Below, in pieces: positions 12,835 to 25,119 of a DNA stretch of 64,000 bases. Below the pieces are notes generated by a model. It did not search any database. It was not told where the DNA came from and worked only from the letters and a program-made list of their open reading frames with translations. The stretch covers positions 3,410,001 through 3,474,000 of the forward strand of contig NW_006917093.1 in assembly GCF_000516985.1 (NCBI RefSeq), written 5' to 3'. The position numbers and the translations under genes are program-made. Source of the DNA: Pestalotiopsis fici W106-1 (Eukaryota; Ascomycota; Sordariomycetes; Amphisphaeriales; Sporocadaceae). The stretch's first letter is position 1. Every line of letters starts with the position of its first letter.

Positions 12835-14158
12835 GTGGTGTCTGAAGAATACGACAAGAAGGAAACACGACGACATTACTCCCTCCTACCCTTCCCTGGA
12901 GGACCTCCTCTTTCCCTCCATCCCCCACGTATACACTTCCCCCTCCCCGGGATTTACAATGAAACCCCCCCTCCCTCAACGGTACGACAATTGTTACGAC
13001 TGATGGCATAAGAGATAACGACACCGGATGTTTCTCACGGATATTTTGAGAGCAAAACAACTGGTCCCCCTTTGGCGTTGCAGTTGAAAACGAGAGCAGA
13101 TTGACATTTGTGGCGGTATGACTACTAGGTGTGGCCAAAGATTGCGACTTGTTTTTTTGTGGAATAGGCGGTTCTAGTTCGAGAGCAGGCAGAGTTTTGC
13201 TGAACTCTTAATACTACACGGCACATTTAATTACTCCTTGATCTTTCCTCCTTTTGTGTTATGGTGAGTCCGTGAGTGTGACTGACTGCATGGGGTATGT
13301 CTGCCGGCTTAGCGTCGGACGGATTCTGTGAATTTTCTCCCTCTGAAAGCAAGTCAAGAATACTAATGCTATAAAGATATGTATCTTGCCGACTTAGATC
13401 ACCTGGGTTCTGAGCGAGACACCCTTCCTGTTCAGGCATATTCTGATCATGGCTTTTCTCATGAGAATCTAGTTTCTCACCTCGACAATGCCGAGCCCTC
13501 TTCTCCCAAAAACAAGTCATGAAATTTCGAGCTGTGGTTGCTCATCCCTTGAGGTTTTTTGCTCTGAAAACTCCAGACTGCAGACCTATTTCACCAATCA
13601 TTCATTAGTACGAATGACTCCGTTTCAACAAAAACACACCTCAACCTTCACAATGGGGGTTTTCGGATACCTGGTTACGTTTCTTCCAGCTTGGTGGGTA
13701 TTTGTCTCATTGATTCTATTTACAACTCCCACACAATCCCTTGTGGCCGTTTAAAAGGAGTAAAAGAGACGTGTGGATCTCGCGGTGCTGTCATCCCGTC
13801 TCTTATTTGTAAAACAGCATTGGTTCTGTCTCCTGGTCTTTAAATATATGTCATAATAGACCAAGCCACGCCATGCCGCAGTCACTGTCTATCTGAGTTG
13901 AGCTGCTGCGTCCATTTTCATACTCATTCCATACTGTTGTTTCTTTCCCATGCTGGACACACGAAAACACTATGCTTCGCTTGCTTTGTTGCTCCGAAAT
14001 CCAAATCTAAAAGCGTCTTCCCTAATGGTATATTTGAGGCCCTCGGAGGAGGAGGGCTCTTCGAAAGTTGAAGAAAAAAAAATGTGAGGCGATTGGTCGA
14101 TGCCATGCATATGAGATGAGCCCGTAAGAAAATAATAGTCTATCGTCATCAAGTTCGT
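12835..14158. other. Intergenic region between convergent RTN1 and TBC genes
   Basis: Contains the two convergent 3' ends. Open frames are short and unsupported. A CCTCGG hexamer occurs near 14042, but single copies are expected by chance. Nothing else was recognised. Confidence 0.55.
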
Positions 14159-17100
14159 CTACCTTCGCCATCCCCAGAAGCCTGCAGCATTTGTCGATGC
14201 TGATGAGGCACTCCTCTGCACGCCAGGCACTGGTGCATCGACGCTCTTAGCCCCGGCATCCACATTACCTCCACCGGTCAGCCGGCCAAACATGCCCATA
14301 GCAGCATTGGCTGCACCGGTTGCAAGGCCCGGAGTCTCGCCCGGAGGGATTCCATATGCTTTCTTGAGACTCTCCAGCTTCTGTTTGAGCTCATCCGCCT
14401 CCTGTCTTGCCACAGCCTCTGATGTCTTGGCTTGGACAAGGTCCATTAGCAATGTCTCGTGCTCGTTGGCCGATGGTTGGTGAGGGATCTCAGTCTGGGA
14501 TCTAGCCAGCGACGACGCCCGGCTGCCAAAGCCGTCCCTCGAGTTCGGCGTTGACTTGCTACGTCCAAGCTTGAGTTCGCGGAGGCCCCCCTTTGTCGGG
14601 CCACTTGGTGCAGGCGTGGCGGAAACAACAGTGCCCATAGCGAGGTTGGCCGCCGAAGTAAGCCATCCCGATGCCTCGGGCGAGGAGCTGAGCTGCGTGT
14701 CAGCCGAAGCCACCCTTGTGCGCAGGTCTTGGACCTGCTTCTCGAGGCGTTGCTTGTCTTGGTGGAGGTTTCTGACGTGTGCGTGGCTCTCCCGCAACTG
14801 ATCCTTTAGTGTCTGTGCCTCTTGCCCCAGGTCATCTATCCGACGATTGAAGTCCTGGGTCTTTGATACCTCAATCATGAGGTGCTCCTTGGCTCGCGCC
14901 AGCTCATCTCGCAATTCTTGTTTCGTCTCGGTGCTGGTAGGCCCTTGGCTGTTGCGCTCCTCCTCGACGAACCGATCCTCGACACCTTCAATAAGCCGTG
15001 CAAGCTCTTCAGTAACAACATTATCCTTGTCCTCGCCTTCTTGTGATTTCTTGAACCCTTGAAGCAACGACTTGACCGCCTTGCGTTCTTCTTCTCTCTC
15101 TTCTCTCTCCTTTTGCAATTCGGTCGCTAGCAATGCATGGTTGCGCTGTAGTTCACTGAAAGCCATAAGCAGGTCCTCAATCTGGCTGTGTAGAGCCTTG
15201 CTTTCTGTTGCAGCGCTCGAGCCGATAGTGCTCTGCTTGGGACCCGTCGGTGTCGACTCCCGGATCGAGGAAGCGTCTGCATTGGATGAGGCACGCGAGG
15301 TGGCGTCCGTTGAGGCGGAACTCAGAACACTGGCGGAGCTGGTTTCCATGGAGTTGAGAGTCGAGGCTAGGCTTTGCTTGGAAGTGCTGCGACGAAGCAT
15401 GCTCAAAGGTCGCGATGGGGCAATGAGACCAGGAGAAAGGGCACCGAATGCGGACTTGGTGGAGGAGCCGGAATTTGTGGTGGCCCAGAGACGGCCCAGG
15501 AAGCGAGAGGCTGCCGTGGTAACGTCCGACGTGCGGGCCGCATTGGCGGTAGCGACCTGCGCCTCTCGGTAATTCAATTCCAACTGTGCTAATTTTTCCC
15601 GCGACACGACGAGAGAAAGACTGACAAAGTCGTCTACAAACTCATCGGCATTGTAGTTGTAACAGTCCCAGAGGCCACGGGACAGCAAAAGCTGCATCAC
15701 ATCCTCGAGTTCAGTGCAGGCCAGAATGCGGCTCTCGTTCTTGCGCATGAGCGAGAGCGCGACCCGCATAATTGTTTCCGACGCACCTTCGGCGAAGATG
15801 ACATCGTAGATGCGAAACAGCATGGGTAGGGGGCAGGTCACGGCAAAGAATGAGAGGAACCATTGTGAAACGTAGGCAGGGTCTACCTGGTGCTCTTCCA
15901 AGTGGGCCGATAAACTGGGTAGCATCTGGTGCAACAACTCGCGGAATTGGTAAATGCGGACATGCAATCCTGACAGGTCTGGCAGGAAACACGAGCGCAG
16001 ATCGTAATGATCCATCAGCCTGTCAAATGTATTAGCGTTGATTAGTCCAAAAAGCAAATCAGAACCCATATCACAGATACAGCACCACTGGCCAGTGCCT
16101 GCACATGTATCCGTGACACAAGCTTATTTGTTCGGGTCACACTCACCGAACCAAGACACAGAAGGCTTGGTTATCTGGCATATGCATGAGAAGAGGCCCA
16201 ACCAGAAAAGCCAGGCCCTGGCAGTATCCGATCTTCTGGTCGTACAAGCTGAAGCATTTGAGCACTCTAGCCAGCATGCGTTGTCCATCGCCGTCTGAGT
16301 CGCGAAACATGTCGACCCCCGGGAAACTCCTGCCTAGATCTTTGCCGATGATGCCCTCATAGGGACTCGACTCGCCGCTGAGTGCTTCGAATTGTTCCAA
16401 GAGGAGGGAATCGCGCGCACCCGTCATGCTTTGCCATACAACACCTCGCAGTGGCGGTGGAATGCCCTTGCGGATCTTCCTAGAAAGCAGCGTGGGTAGA
16501 CGAGCCGCAGTTTGCTGGTAATCTTTGACCAAGGCCACATAGAATTCCATGTCAGTCATGGGAGGAGGAGGCAAGACCGAGTACCGCAAGGCGACGGGCG
16601 TCGGGCCATTGACCATATCACGTAGCTGCGCCATCGACGGTGGTCTCGGACGGCGAACCGTTGGCATCTCGACAACCTTGACCTTGACACCCTTTGGATT
16701 GGAGGCCAATTTGCTGTTTTCCTCCTCCAAGCGAGCCAAAAGCATTGCAGTAGACTGTATATGAAGTAAGCCTCAAGATTAACATGTGTAACAGCGGTTG
16801 GTTCGCTAGCGCTTTCCGTCTGAAATAATATCGACAAAATCGAGTGGTTCAACATATTGTCGTACTTACGTTGTCATCTTTTTGGGCCTGTTCGTCCTCG
16901 CTCTTCTGTAGTTTCTCCCAATCCACCTCTTCGTCCTCGTCTTCTGAGTAGTCATCAGACTCTCTCGAGCCACTGGTGTTTTCTTTTGATGTATCACTGC
17001 CAGCTGCGTCATCCAACTCCTCGGACAGATTTTTGGATTTGTCGTCTTTGCTTTCTTCTGACTGGCTGGCAGCTCTCTCACTCTTCTCTTCCTGGGCGTC

Positions 17101-17385
17101 TTCTCCCGTTTCCACTGTCTCCTCCTTGACTTTCTCCTCCAATCCTAGCTTCTTCAACGATGTCGCGCTCGTGGGTGTAGGCGTGTACTCGGGTCCAAAA
17201 AGGCTTCTCCTAGAAGGCCATACGGGCAAGTCCGTCCTCACTGACAGGCTTGGCGGCTCCGAGAGACGAACAGTGACCATGGAGTCGTGGCCAGCCATGG
17301 TGGGATGCTCCTTCTCGACAGGCGACTTGATGTCGACCGGAAAGGCCATCTCGCTCTTCTCCAGAGACCGTGGGTCTGGCTCCAT
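14159..17385 (-). CDS. TBC-domain Rab GTPase-activating protein, GYP5-like, 994 aa
   Basis: Rab GAP predicted to act on Ypt1/Sec4-class GTPases in ER-Golgi or exocytic traffic. Exons in coding order are 17385-16870, 16754-16147 and 16019-14159, with matching phases; the second junction rebuilds the conserved AFCVLVRLMDHYDLRS string. Visible: an acidic, Ser/Glu-rich N-terminus (residues 1-180); a TBC domain from KGIPPPLRG (~268), with the arginine finger in IIGKDLGRSFPG (R314) and the glutamine finger in YCQG (Q351); a Ser-rich linker; then long coiled coils (about 650-810 and 900-930), the layout of Gyp5/Gyl1 proteins. The start at 17385 follows a plausible 3' splice site (..ttggtcag at about 17402), so the leader may be spliced; a start further upstream cannot be excluded. 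The GYP5 assignment rests on architecture; the TBC identity is secure. Confidence 0.88.
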
Positions 17386-20300
17386 CTTGAAGCGCAGACC
17401 CTGACCAAAAGAATTAACTGGAAACAAATGTGGCCGATAACCGTGATTGGTGTGACTGGAATGTGAGATCTTCGCAGCGCAAGAATGTCGAGCGTCACCA
17501 GGGCCTCGGCTGATGTCCTTCCCTTGCTGCACAGCAGTAGTAGTAATAGCAACTACTGCATTAGCCGGCTGGTAAGACAAGGACAGCCTAGGCAAAGATT
17601 GAGCAGGTTTGAGAAACGCTTTAAACCATGTAACAGTGCTTTGGTGTAAGCAATGCAAGCAGACAGACTATGTGGGAAAGAAATGATGACTGAAGCAGTC
17701 AGTCGTCCGGTGTTGGTCGCGCTGTGACTGTGGTTTCGGCGTGCTTATCGCTAAGTCGTGAACTACTCGCGTAATGTAGGTTGGTAGACTCCTTCGATTG
17801 CGGGCCCTGATCAGGTTACCTCCAAGACAATGTTCCAAGCTAGCAGGTCGGGTTCCTTGCGATGGAATGTCGAACAAGGTGAACTGGTGCAGCGGCGCGT
17901 GTTGAGGCGCCTCGTTCGATCTTTGTTTCGCCGGAGGGTTGGTTGTCTTGAGGGCGCGCGGGTCAAGTGAATGAAACACAGGCACACAATGAATCCACCG
18001 ATAATAGGTACAAGAGAGAAAGAGAGTAGAGTGGGGATATCGCCGCCCAGTGTGTGTTGCAGGACCTTCCAAAAGCTATCGAGCTCCAGCTGTTTGGGAT
18101 GCCGATAATGCAAGCAATGACGCTTGTTGCAGGTAGAGCTGCCAATCAGGAATATGGGTGAGTAAGGTTTTCTCTCTGTCAGTTTGAGTCGATCGACGGC
18201 GAGAAAATCGACAATCAATAAATGTGAGGGAGAGGCGGTCACCAGCAATGCGACTGGAAAGAGAGCAGCAAATGGACCCCCCAAACGACTGGGCCCCCGG
18301 GATCGTCAGAGGTTAAGGAGTGCTTGGTCTGGGCTTGAAGAGAATGTGGATTGGCAGGTAAAAGTAGCCAAGCAAGCAAGCAGGTTGGCCAGGGCAGGGG
18401 GTGGTGGGCAAGTCTGGTTGGTTTTTATGAAAGGCACTGGATAAAAATAAAAAAAAAGTTGAGTGAATGAGGTGAATGGGAAAATGGGTTTTTGGCTGCA
18501 CTTGACATCAACACTAAAGTTGAGCTCGGATTAGCTTCAATTGTAATTATATTTTATTTTGATTACCCCAGATCCTCAAAGGTAGCAGATTGAGAGCCAA
18601 CGAACGGAATACGCTGCGGCGGCAATCTTTTGCCCGTGCCTCGTCCTTTTTTTTTTTTTTCGTCTCCTTGCCTTGTTGGTGCAGGAGGGGTAGTGTTACC
18701 AAAGAGCTGGAAACGAACTCGTTCAATCTCGGTTCAAGTGTAGCAACGGCTGGTAGTCTGTTGCGACTCGTGTCTTTCTTCCTTTCCTCTGTCGTTTATC
18801 GTTCATATCAACTACATAACTACTTTGATTCTTGCAGGAACCCCATGATTTCAATATTCGAAATGGGCGGCCAAGTAGTGTAGTATTGGCTCCTGCATGC
18901 TTTAAAGACTGCCTACTTGGGTAGATAGGCTAGAGACATCCAATAGAATTGATTCATGTCGCCCTATCATAAACAGTACATGGTAGGGCATATGCAGAGT
19001 CATGCAAGTCAACCAATGCTTGGTGGCCAATTCTCTTTTTGTGTGTATCCTGTCAAAAATTTGCCATGTCTAGCTAGGCACGTATTCCGTATGCTTGCTG
19101 AATCAATATCCCGCCACGTTCCTGATGCTCTCTATACGTGCCTACTACTGTGTACCTACCAATCTGCATTACCTACTGTGAATTGCCTTGTGCTGATCGA
19201 TGCAACACTGGATTTGATTGACGGCCCAAAGGAGGATCGACAGTATTCGCCAACCAGCGTCGCGGTGTCAATGGATCACCAGACGCGCTTTCTCCCCCCT
19301 GTATTTCCACCTTCCCCGAAAATGACAAGTTCAGGGGTCCTCTTCGCTGTATCCGGTCAAGCTTCAATTTGTGCATATGCGTTGCAGTGATTATGAACTG
19401 CACAGCAAAGACGTCACGCCCTGCGCCGTTGCGCTGATTGGCAAGTTCGAGGAAAGCTTTGAGCCTCTGAGCGCCTCTGCTCTCTTTCCGACCTCATGAT
19501 TATGGAGAAGGGGGGAAAAACCACCACAACGTCCTGCAGCCAGCCGCCAGCCAGCATTGTACACTAAACTGCCAACGTACATTGGGGAATCCGCCAGCAT
19601 AAGTCTCGAACCGGCTCAGCTTGACACTAGGTACCATACAACGCATATCAATAGCACTCATGTCATTAGTCACTGCCCGCTTTTTGAATGCCAGCACCGC
19701 CCAGCCCATAGAATTGTTATTGTACGTGCCTACCGTAGTAACATTTAACAACTCATCACTTGTTTTCTGCAAGCATCAGTAGGTAGGTATCATCAGCAAG
19801 TGGGACGGGATCCATTTCAAAAGGTATCTAAATCGCGACTTTGATTCGTCAGTACGACATTGCCGTATTGAAGAAATAGAGGCGTGGAACACACCCAGTG
19901 ACTATTTGAATACTATCCAGCACTCAGTCTTCTTTGGAAATCCACCGATGCGCTTCTTTCTCGATCCACAGACCTGGCCGGTAATCCTGCGTTGTCTCTG
20001 CCACCTCCCACTTGGCGCTCCACTGGCAAAGACCACAAAGCGGTCGTTGCCCATGTTCCAGGTACGGAAACCGCGCAACACTGAGTCTTAGCTCCATCAT
20101 GCTGCTGTTTGTTAGATTCTACATACACAGTAGTCCAAAAGCATCGCGTTATAGTGTATCACTACGCCGCGCGGGGCAAAGAATACCATGAGATCGTCTG
20201 TCTCTCGGTGGTGGCGTGTCAGCTGCAAATCATCACTCAAGATAATCTGACACCCATGATGTAGGGCAAGGGAAAAATAAACTCTCCAGAGTCCCGTCTT

Positions 20301-20972
20301 CAAAGTGTAGTTTATGTTTAAAAATAAGCTTTGCTGCAGGATTCATCCCCCCTACTTCACTCCTCGGCCCGCCTTGGTAGGTATGGAATAAGGCTATAGC
20401 TATGTACGTACTGTGTAGGTAAGCAGCCCTATGGTGCACACTACATACATAAGCATCCAAGTCTTCAAATTAAAATGAAAAGTTATTTATGATACCGCCT
20501 CCGGCGCTTGTGACGTCAGTCAGAGTGCAGGCAATGATCATGCTGCTTTTCTCTGGAAAATGTTTGTCCCAGTACTATACTAGCCAATAATTAACTACGC
20601 AATCGAGATGAGTATCCGAAAGTGCACAACGTAGGTAGAATCTTTCGTCTTTTACGGGCTACTCTGAAAATCCTGTAGACCAAAGTAGTATCTAATGTAG
20701 GATCAGGCATCTCGACGGATGTGCCTACTTTTGTAACAAGTATTTATATACTGAACAACACTTGCAGAACCGACCTCAAGCAAAACCCAATGTCTACCTG
20801 AATCGAAACGTGAAACCACAACGCCTGGCGCCTAGCGGCCATTTGGCATGACACCTTTTCTTCATTTGAACGCCTCGACTCTCCGGTCGGATCCAGACTG
20901 CGCTCATTCCTATTAACATTGTACATACCCAAAGTTGACCGATCGAAACCTTCCTCGCGTCGCCAACTCTAA
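17386..20972. other. 3.6-kb intergenic region between the TBC gene and the SSXT gene
   Basis: The first several hundred bases are probably the TBC gene leader and promoter; open frames up to 157 codons there look random. It holds a 14-bp T run (18647-18660) and a perfect CRE octamer TGACGTCA near 20512. No protein family, RNA gene or transposon could be recognised. Confidence 0.55.
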
Positions 20973-22805
20973 TCAAGCCGGAGGGCCGTTCATGGGCTGG
21001 CCGAAGGGCATCTGCGGTGGGCCTGATGTGGCCAACTTTGGTGTCGGCTGTTTCCCAGGCACAGGACTTGCCATCTGGATATTTGACTGCGACGACATTG
21101 CCTTGTGCGCATTTGGCCCCTGGGGTCCGGGCCGTGCGCCTGGCGGTGGGAGTGCCGGTTCTTTGTTGTAGTCTACTCCTGGGTAGAGGTGTTGCAGCTT
21201 TGTATACAGTTCGTTGAAGTATTTGATCGTATCGTCTCTGTTGGCTGGCTCTACGGTCTTCCCCTCTGAACCGTCTGGCGGCGGCATCGCTCTTATCCTC
21301 ACTTTTATACTCAGCGGCGGCGGCTTCATGTAGGACGGATGTGCTGCTGCTTGTCCTGAGGCAGCCTTTTTGTTATCCGCCAAATGTGCCAAATAAGCAA
21401 GATTTCCTTGTAGCCGGCGCATGCAGCTGGAACATACATTAGCAAGGCTTACAGTCACCAACAATGCAAAGAGAACCTACTGTGTGAAGTCTTGCATCAG
21501 TAACTTTTCCTCCTCGGTCTTCTCAGTGTCGTTGGGGGTTCCATTCGCTGCAGGCGGTTTTTCGTTTTTTATCGCGAGCATTGTGTTTTGCACCTGCGAT
21601 GCTTCCCATAGCAGCTCACTATTGATCTCAAGAATCACTGCGATCCTATCCTTCTCCCGCTGCTCCGCTCCTGGACTAAGCGGGCCAGTGTTCGAGTTAC
21701 CATTAGAAGCGGCGCCTTGCACATTGGAGGGAAAGGTTGGCGTTTGTGGCGTTTGGATATTGCTACCCAGTGGTTGTTGAGGTTGTTGGAGCGCACTATT
21801 CGGCGTCTGACTCTGGTGGGAAGGATGAGTCGCTTGAGGCGTCGAGAACTGAGGCTGTTGCGACGGAAGGGAATTGTTGGGCGTGGGTGTGCTCTGAGGA
21901 ACAGGCGTCTGGCCTTGGCCGGGGAACTGGCGTTGGGGAGTATTCGAGGGCATGCCTCCCGGGCTCTGTTGCGGATGCTGCATCCGCTGCATCATTTGTT
22001 GTTGCTGCTGAGGAGTCATCTGCCCAGGATGCATTTGGAATCCACCCATGGGCATACCGCCGCCCATGGCGTAATTCGGTGGCATATTCATCTGAGGTGC
22101 GACAGATGTCGGTACACCAGCTCCATAAGGATTGTTCGGATATCCTGTCGGGTAGTTGGGCACTGTAATTAGGCAAACGGATTAGTATCACAAGGCAAAC
22201 AGATCGCGGGTTCATCCTTCCAACAAGCGACGCCGTCTGATACCCTCCTTGACAGCAACATCTGCAAGAAGATCGCCGCAAAGAATAACCAGTCGTTCAC
22301 GTGTCGCCGCATCATAGTCTTAAGTCTAGCGAGAACGACCGCCCGGGCGGAGTAGCAGTCTCAAAGACTATACTGATGTACGCCCGACATCTGCAAGAGG
22401 AGGGAAAGGGAAGATACAGCGACTCGGACGGACATGGTGCAATGCAAGGTGACCGAGGTGAGGTGTGGTAAGGAACGAGATATCGAGCTTACTTTGGCCA
22501 TTGGCGGCAGCCATGTGCGGCATGCCGGCGCTCTGCATCATTCCACCTGCAGGGCCAGCACCGGACATCATATTGGCATTGGGGCCGCCTGGAAAGGCGC
22601 CGCCGGGGGCGCCCATGGGGAACTGCTGGTGGTTGTACATCATCTGCTGCTGCTGCGGCGGCGGCGGCTGCTGCTGTTGTTGTTGCTGTTGCTGTTGCTG
22701 CTGCTGCTGCTGAGGCGGCTGATTGGGATTCGGACCTTGGCCTTGCATTTGAGGGTTCTGCGAGGGTGGGGCGCCATTGGGAAAGCCATAGTTGGCGGCG
22801 TACAT
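20973..22805 (-). CDS. SSXT/SS18-family protein (SWI/SNF-type transcription coactivator), 482 aa
   Basis: Probable nuclear co-activator subunit of a SWI/SNF-type remodelling complex. Exons in coding order are 22805-22493, 22162-21481 and 21426-20973; phases close to 482 aa. The SSXT (SNH) homology lies in the middle (about 275-355): an INSELLWEASQVQNTML helix, a short acidic insert, then HCMRRLQGNLAYLAHLAD, which resembles the conserved core of the animal SS18 N-terminus. The second intron falls inside this core. Upstream are Met/Gly/Pro/Gln-rich repeats and a run of about 17 Gln in exon 1 built of mixed CAG/CAA; downstream is a Pro/Gly-rich tail. No DNA-binding motif is visible. In animals the SNH domain contacts BRG1/BRM and the QPGY-rich part activates transcription; applying this here is inference. 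The 5' leader carries unusual tetranucleotide arrays. Confidence 0.85.
22661..22715. repeat. Coding CAG/CAA (poly-Gln) microsatellite in the SSXT gene
   Basis: Imperfect CTG/TTG triplets on the + strand encode an uninterrupted glutamine run in SSXT exon 1. Mixed CAG and CAA codons suggest some protection from slippage, but length may vary between strains. Confidence 0.85.
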
Positions 22806-22880
22806 GGCAAATGAAGGTGTGTGTCTTGCTCACGTCGCTCTTGTTGGCGGATAAAATACTACCTACTGTACGCGACGTTC

Positions 22881-22939
22881 GGTCGGTCTGTTGGTCGGTC
22901 GGTCTGTTGGTCGGTCGGTCGGTGCGGTCGATCGATCGG
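22881..22939. repeat. GGTC-based tandem array in the SSXT 5' leader
   Basis: Built of GGTC units punctuated by CTGTT and ending in GATCGATCG. Seventy-five to 130 bp upstream of the SSXT ATG, so it is probably transcribed or in the core promoter. Higher-order unit of 12-16 bp (GGTCGGTC..CTGTT) is visible twice. Confidence 0.85.
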
Positions 22940-23032
22940 CTGGCACGAGCTTGCACAAGCACGAGCGCGCAAGCAAGCGGGAGAGCAAGCAGGAGAGCAA
23001 GAGGCGCGAACAAGCACTTAAGGCAGGGCTGA

Positions 23033-23052
23033 CTGGCTGGCTGGCTGGCTGG
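23033..23052. repeat. (CTGG)5 tetranucleotide repeat
   Basis: Five CTGG units directly followed by alternating CG (GCGCGCGC), about 230 bp upstream of the SSXT start. Likely promoter or leader DNA. Confidence 0.85.
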
Positions 23053-24925
23053 CGCGCGCGCTGCGGTGTCGCGTGTGTGGACAATAGGCGCGGGTTCGGA
23101 GCTTTTGTGCTGCTGCTTGTATGCTTGATTTGACGTGGGTGTGTTTTTTTCTGATCAGGATGGGCTTGTTAGGCTGACAAGTCGATAGCTGAATCATTCG
23201 TGTTGGTTGCACTCAGCGGCGCGCGCAATCTTTGGGTCCTGTGGGCGTGTGCGCAGAGATTTAGCGTGGTGTTGATTTAAGAGCCTTTCATCCCCCCATT
23301 ACTTTGGGGCTTCTGGTAAGGCTTTGACTTCAAGTTGGCCGTTGGCTTTAGCAGATATAGAGACACTCGGAATGAAATAAGTAGAACAAATCCAAGAAAA
23401 CAAACTATATTGATGTATGGAGAAGAAGAGATTTCCTGACTGGGCCAACGAAGCTGTAATTTGTACCTGCACTGAGTGCTGATCGCCCCTTCCATCAGAT
23501 ACTGATACAAAATGAACACCCCAGATATTCTTGTAGCTGACAAGTCACCTTGAGCTATTTCTTGAAAACTTGGTTGGATTTTTAGGCAATCGCAAGCTGT
23601 GAGGATATTAAATATATGCTGTCATATTACTTCTGCGTCTTTTGAACTGATGAAAATGAAAAGCTCAAAGTCTCTTGCTAAATGCACACGAGGCGTGCAT
23701 ATTCTCCTCTTATGGCTCAATCTACTTCGTGTTTTGGTCTGTATGACCAGAGGCTGCGCTAATATCAAGCTTGCCAATCCGGCTGTTATCAAATGATCCG
23801 TCCGGTTCGACTATCACACAGGCGTCTTACTAGAACTAAAGGTCAATTTCATTCTGACGTTATGCTCGAAACGTCACTGATGGATGAATAACTCTCTAGA
23901 ACGTGACAGATCCATCTTGTGCTTTGCCTACGGAAGTGTTATATATCACCACTTCACCGGCAGGCACCAAGAAAAGGTCGTATTGTGGAGACTGAATGAC
24001 TGACTGCCTGCTTGCTATTCTTCCAATGGCATTCAAGAAGTCTTCAAGGTAGCTCTACATCTGTTGTGCGACAGCTCAATGCAGTGAGGTATTCTGTAAT
24101 GGGTATCGTAAATCCGTGTCTGTGATAAATTTTTGCTACTGAGGTCCTCTGTAGGGGTCTTGGATGTCATTCTCATCATGGTATCATGTATACAAACTAG
24201 ATACTAGAAATTTTGTAGGCTAAAATATTGCTTGCGCGAAATTTTGGGCTGCATATTTTGTCGACCTTGAGAATTGATTACCAGTTGTCAATTTGACAGC
24301 GAGGTTTGTTTCCTGGCCCACTGTTGGCAATCACTGTATTGGCTAATCTAACATGCAGTAAGGGTTGTCAAACAAGTATTCCACGACATTACAAAACGAA
24401 TAATCTGTGGCGGAGGAGATATCAATTGGAAACTGGAAGAATGACACTCGCGATATATAATTCCTCACGGCCTCTAGCATGTCCTACTATATAACTAAAA
24501 TGTAACCTTGGAGAATGCCATACTTCGATGCGACCCCTCTCGGAGCAAAACATTGAGTTTGCTATCATATGACTGGTAGATTGACTGGCACAAGTTCGTC
24601 TTTGCTGACATACATAGAGTTGCACTGAACTGTCAGCTGTCAAATCCCATTCCTCCAATGGCACGATTGCCGCGTCAATACCCAAACAACATTTCAACAA
24701 TGTCAAACACAAACACCAGAATCGTCCTAACATTATGGACCTGCGAGACTGATCTCGTTTCCAGAACAATATGCAAGTGACTACCGCCACATCAGTATGC
24801 AGTCTTGATAGAATCCGGCAAGCCATTCATCGAGGGACACGTCTTGGCGGATTTCCTGACCTCAGCCTTCTCTATTGAAAACCCAGGCCTACACGCGTGT
24901 GTCTAGTCTCACGTCGAGTGAAGAA

Positions 24926-24941
24926 GGGGGGGGGGGGGGGG
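24926..24941. repeat. Poly-G tract (16 bp)
   Basis: Sixteen consecutive G in intergenic DNA. Runs this long can form quadruplexes and are prone to sequencing or assembly length error. Confidence 0.9.
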
Positions 24942-25119
24942 TTGTTGAATTTGCAATCACTTTGACGGGATTTGAGAGAACACCTATGCGTAGACCAGCG
25001 AAGAAAAGGAAACCAAAAACATATATAATCGTATCATTATCCGGCATATATCGTTTCTTGTAAGCGAGTATACATCATTTACTCACCAGATTTCCAATTA
25101 CAAAAGTTTCATTGGCTTG

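Larger units (their letters stand above)
22806..25119. other. 2.3-kb intergenic region upstream of SSXT and downstream of the pathogen-related gene
   Basis: Starts with the SSXT leader and promoter, dominated by GGTC and CTGG arrays and GC-rich words (22870-23090). The remainder is average to A/T-rich DNA without a supported gene. A 16-bp G run lies at 24926-24941. Confidence 0.55.

Noticed and set aside
14041..14047. CCTCGG site downstream of the TBC gene
   Set aside because: Single CCTCGG hexamers are expected about 30 times in the window on both strands, and this one is in a 3' region.
17811..18284. 157-codon minus-strand frame upstream of the TBC gene
   Set aside because: Hydrophobic segments alone do not make a gene; it is overlapped by other random frames and lies in the expected leader and promoter.
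20512..20519. Perfect CRE octamer TGACGTCA
   Set aside because: It lies downstream of the SSXT stop, with no gene start nearby on either strand; a single octamer can occur by chance in 64 kb.
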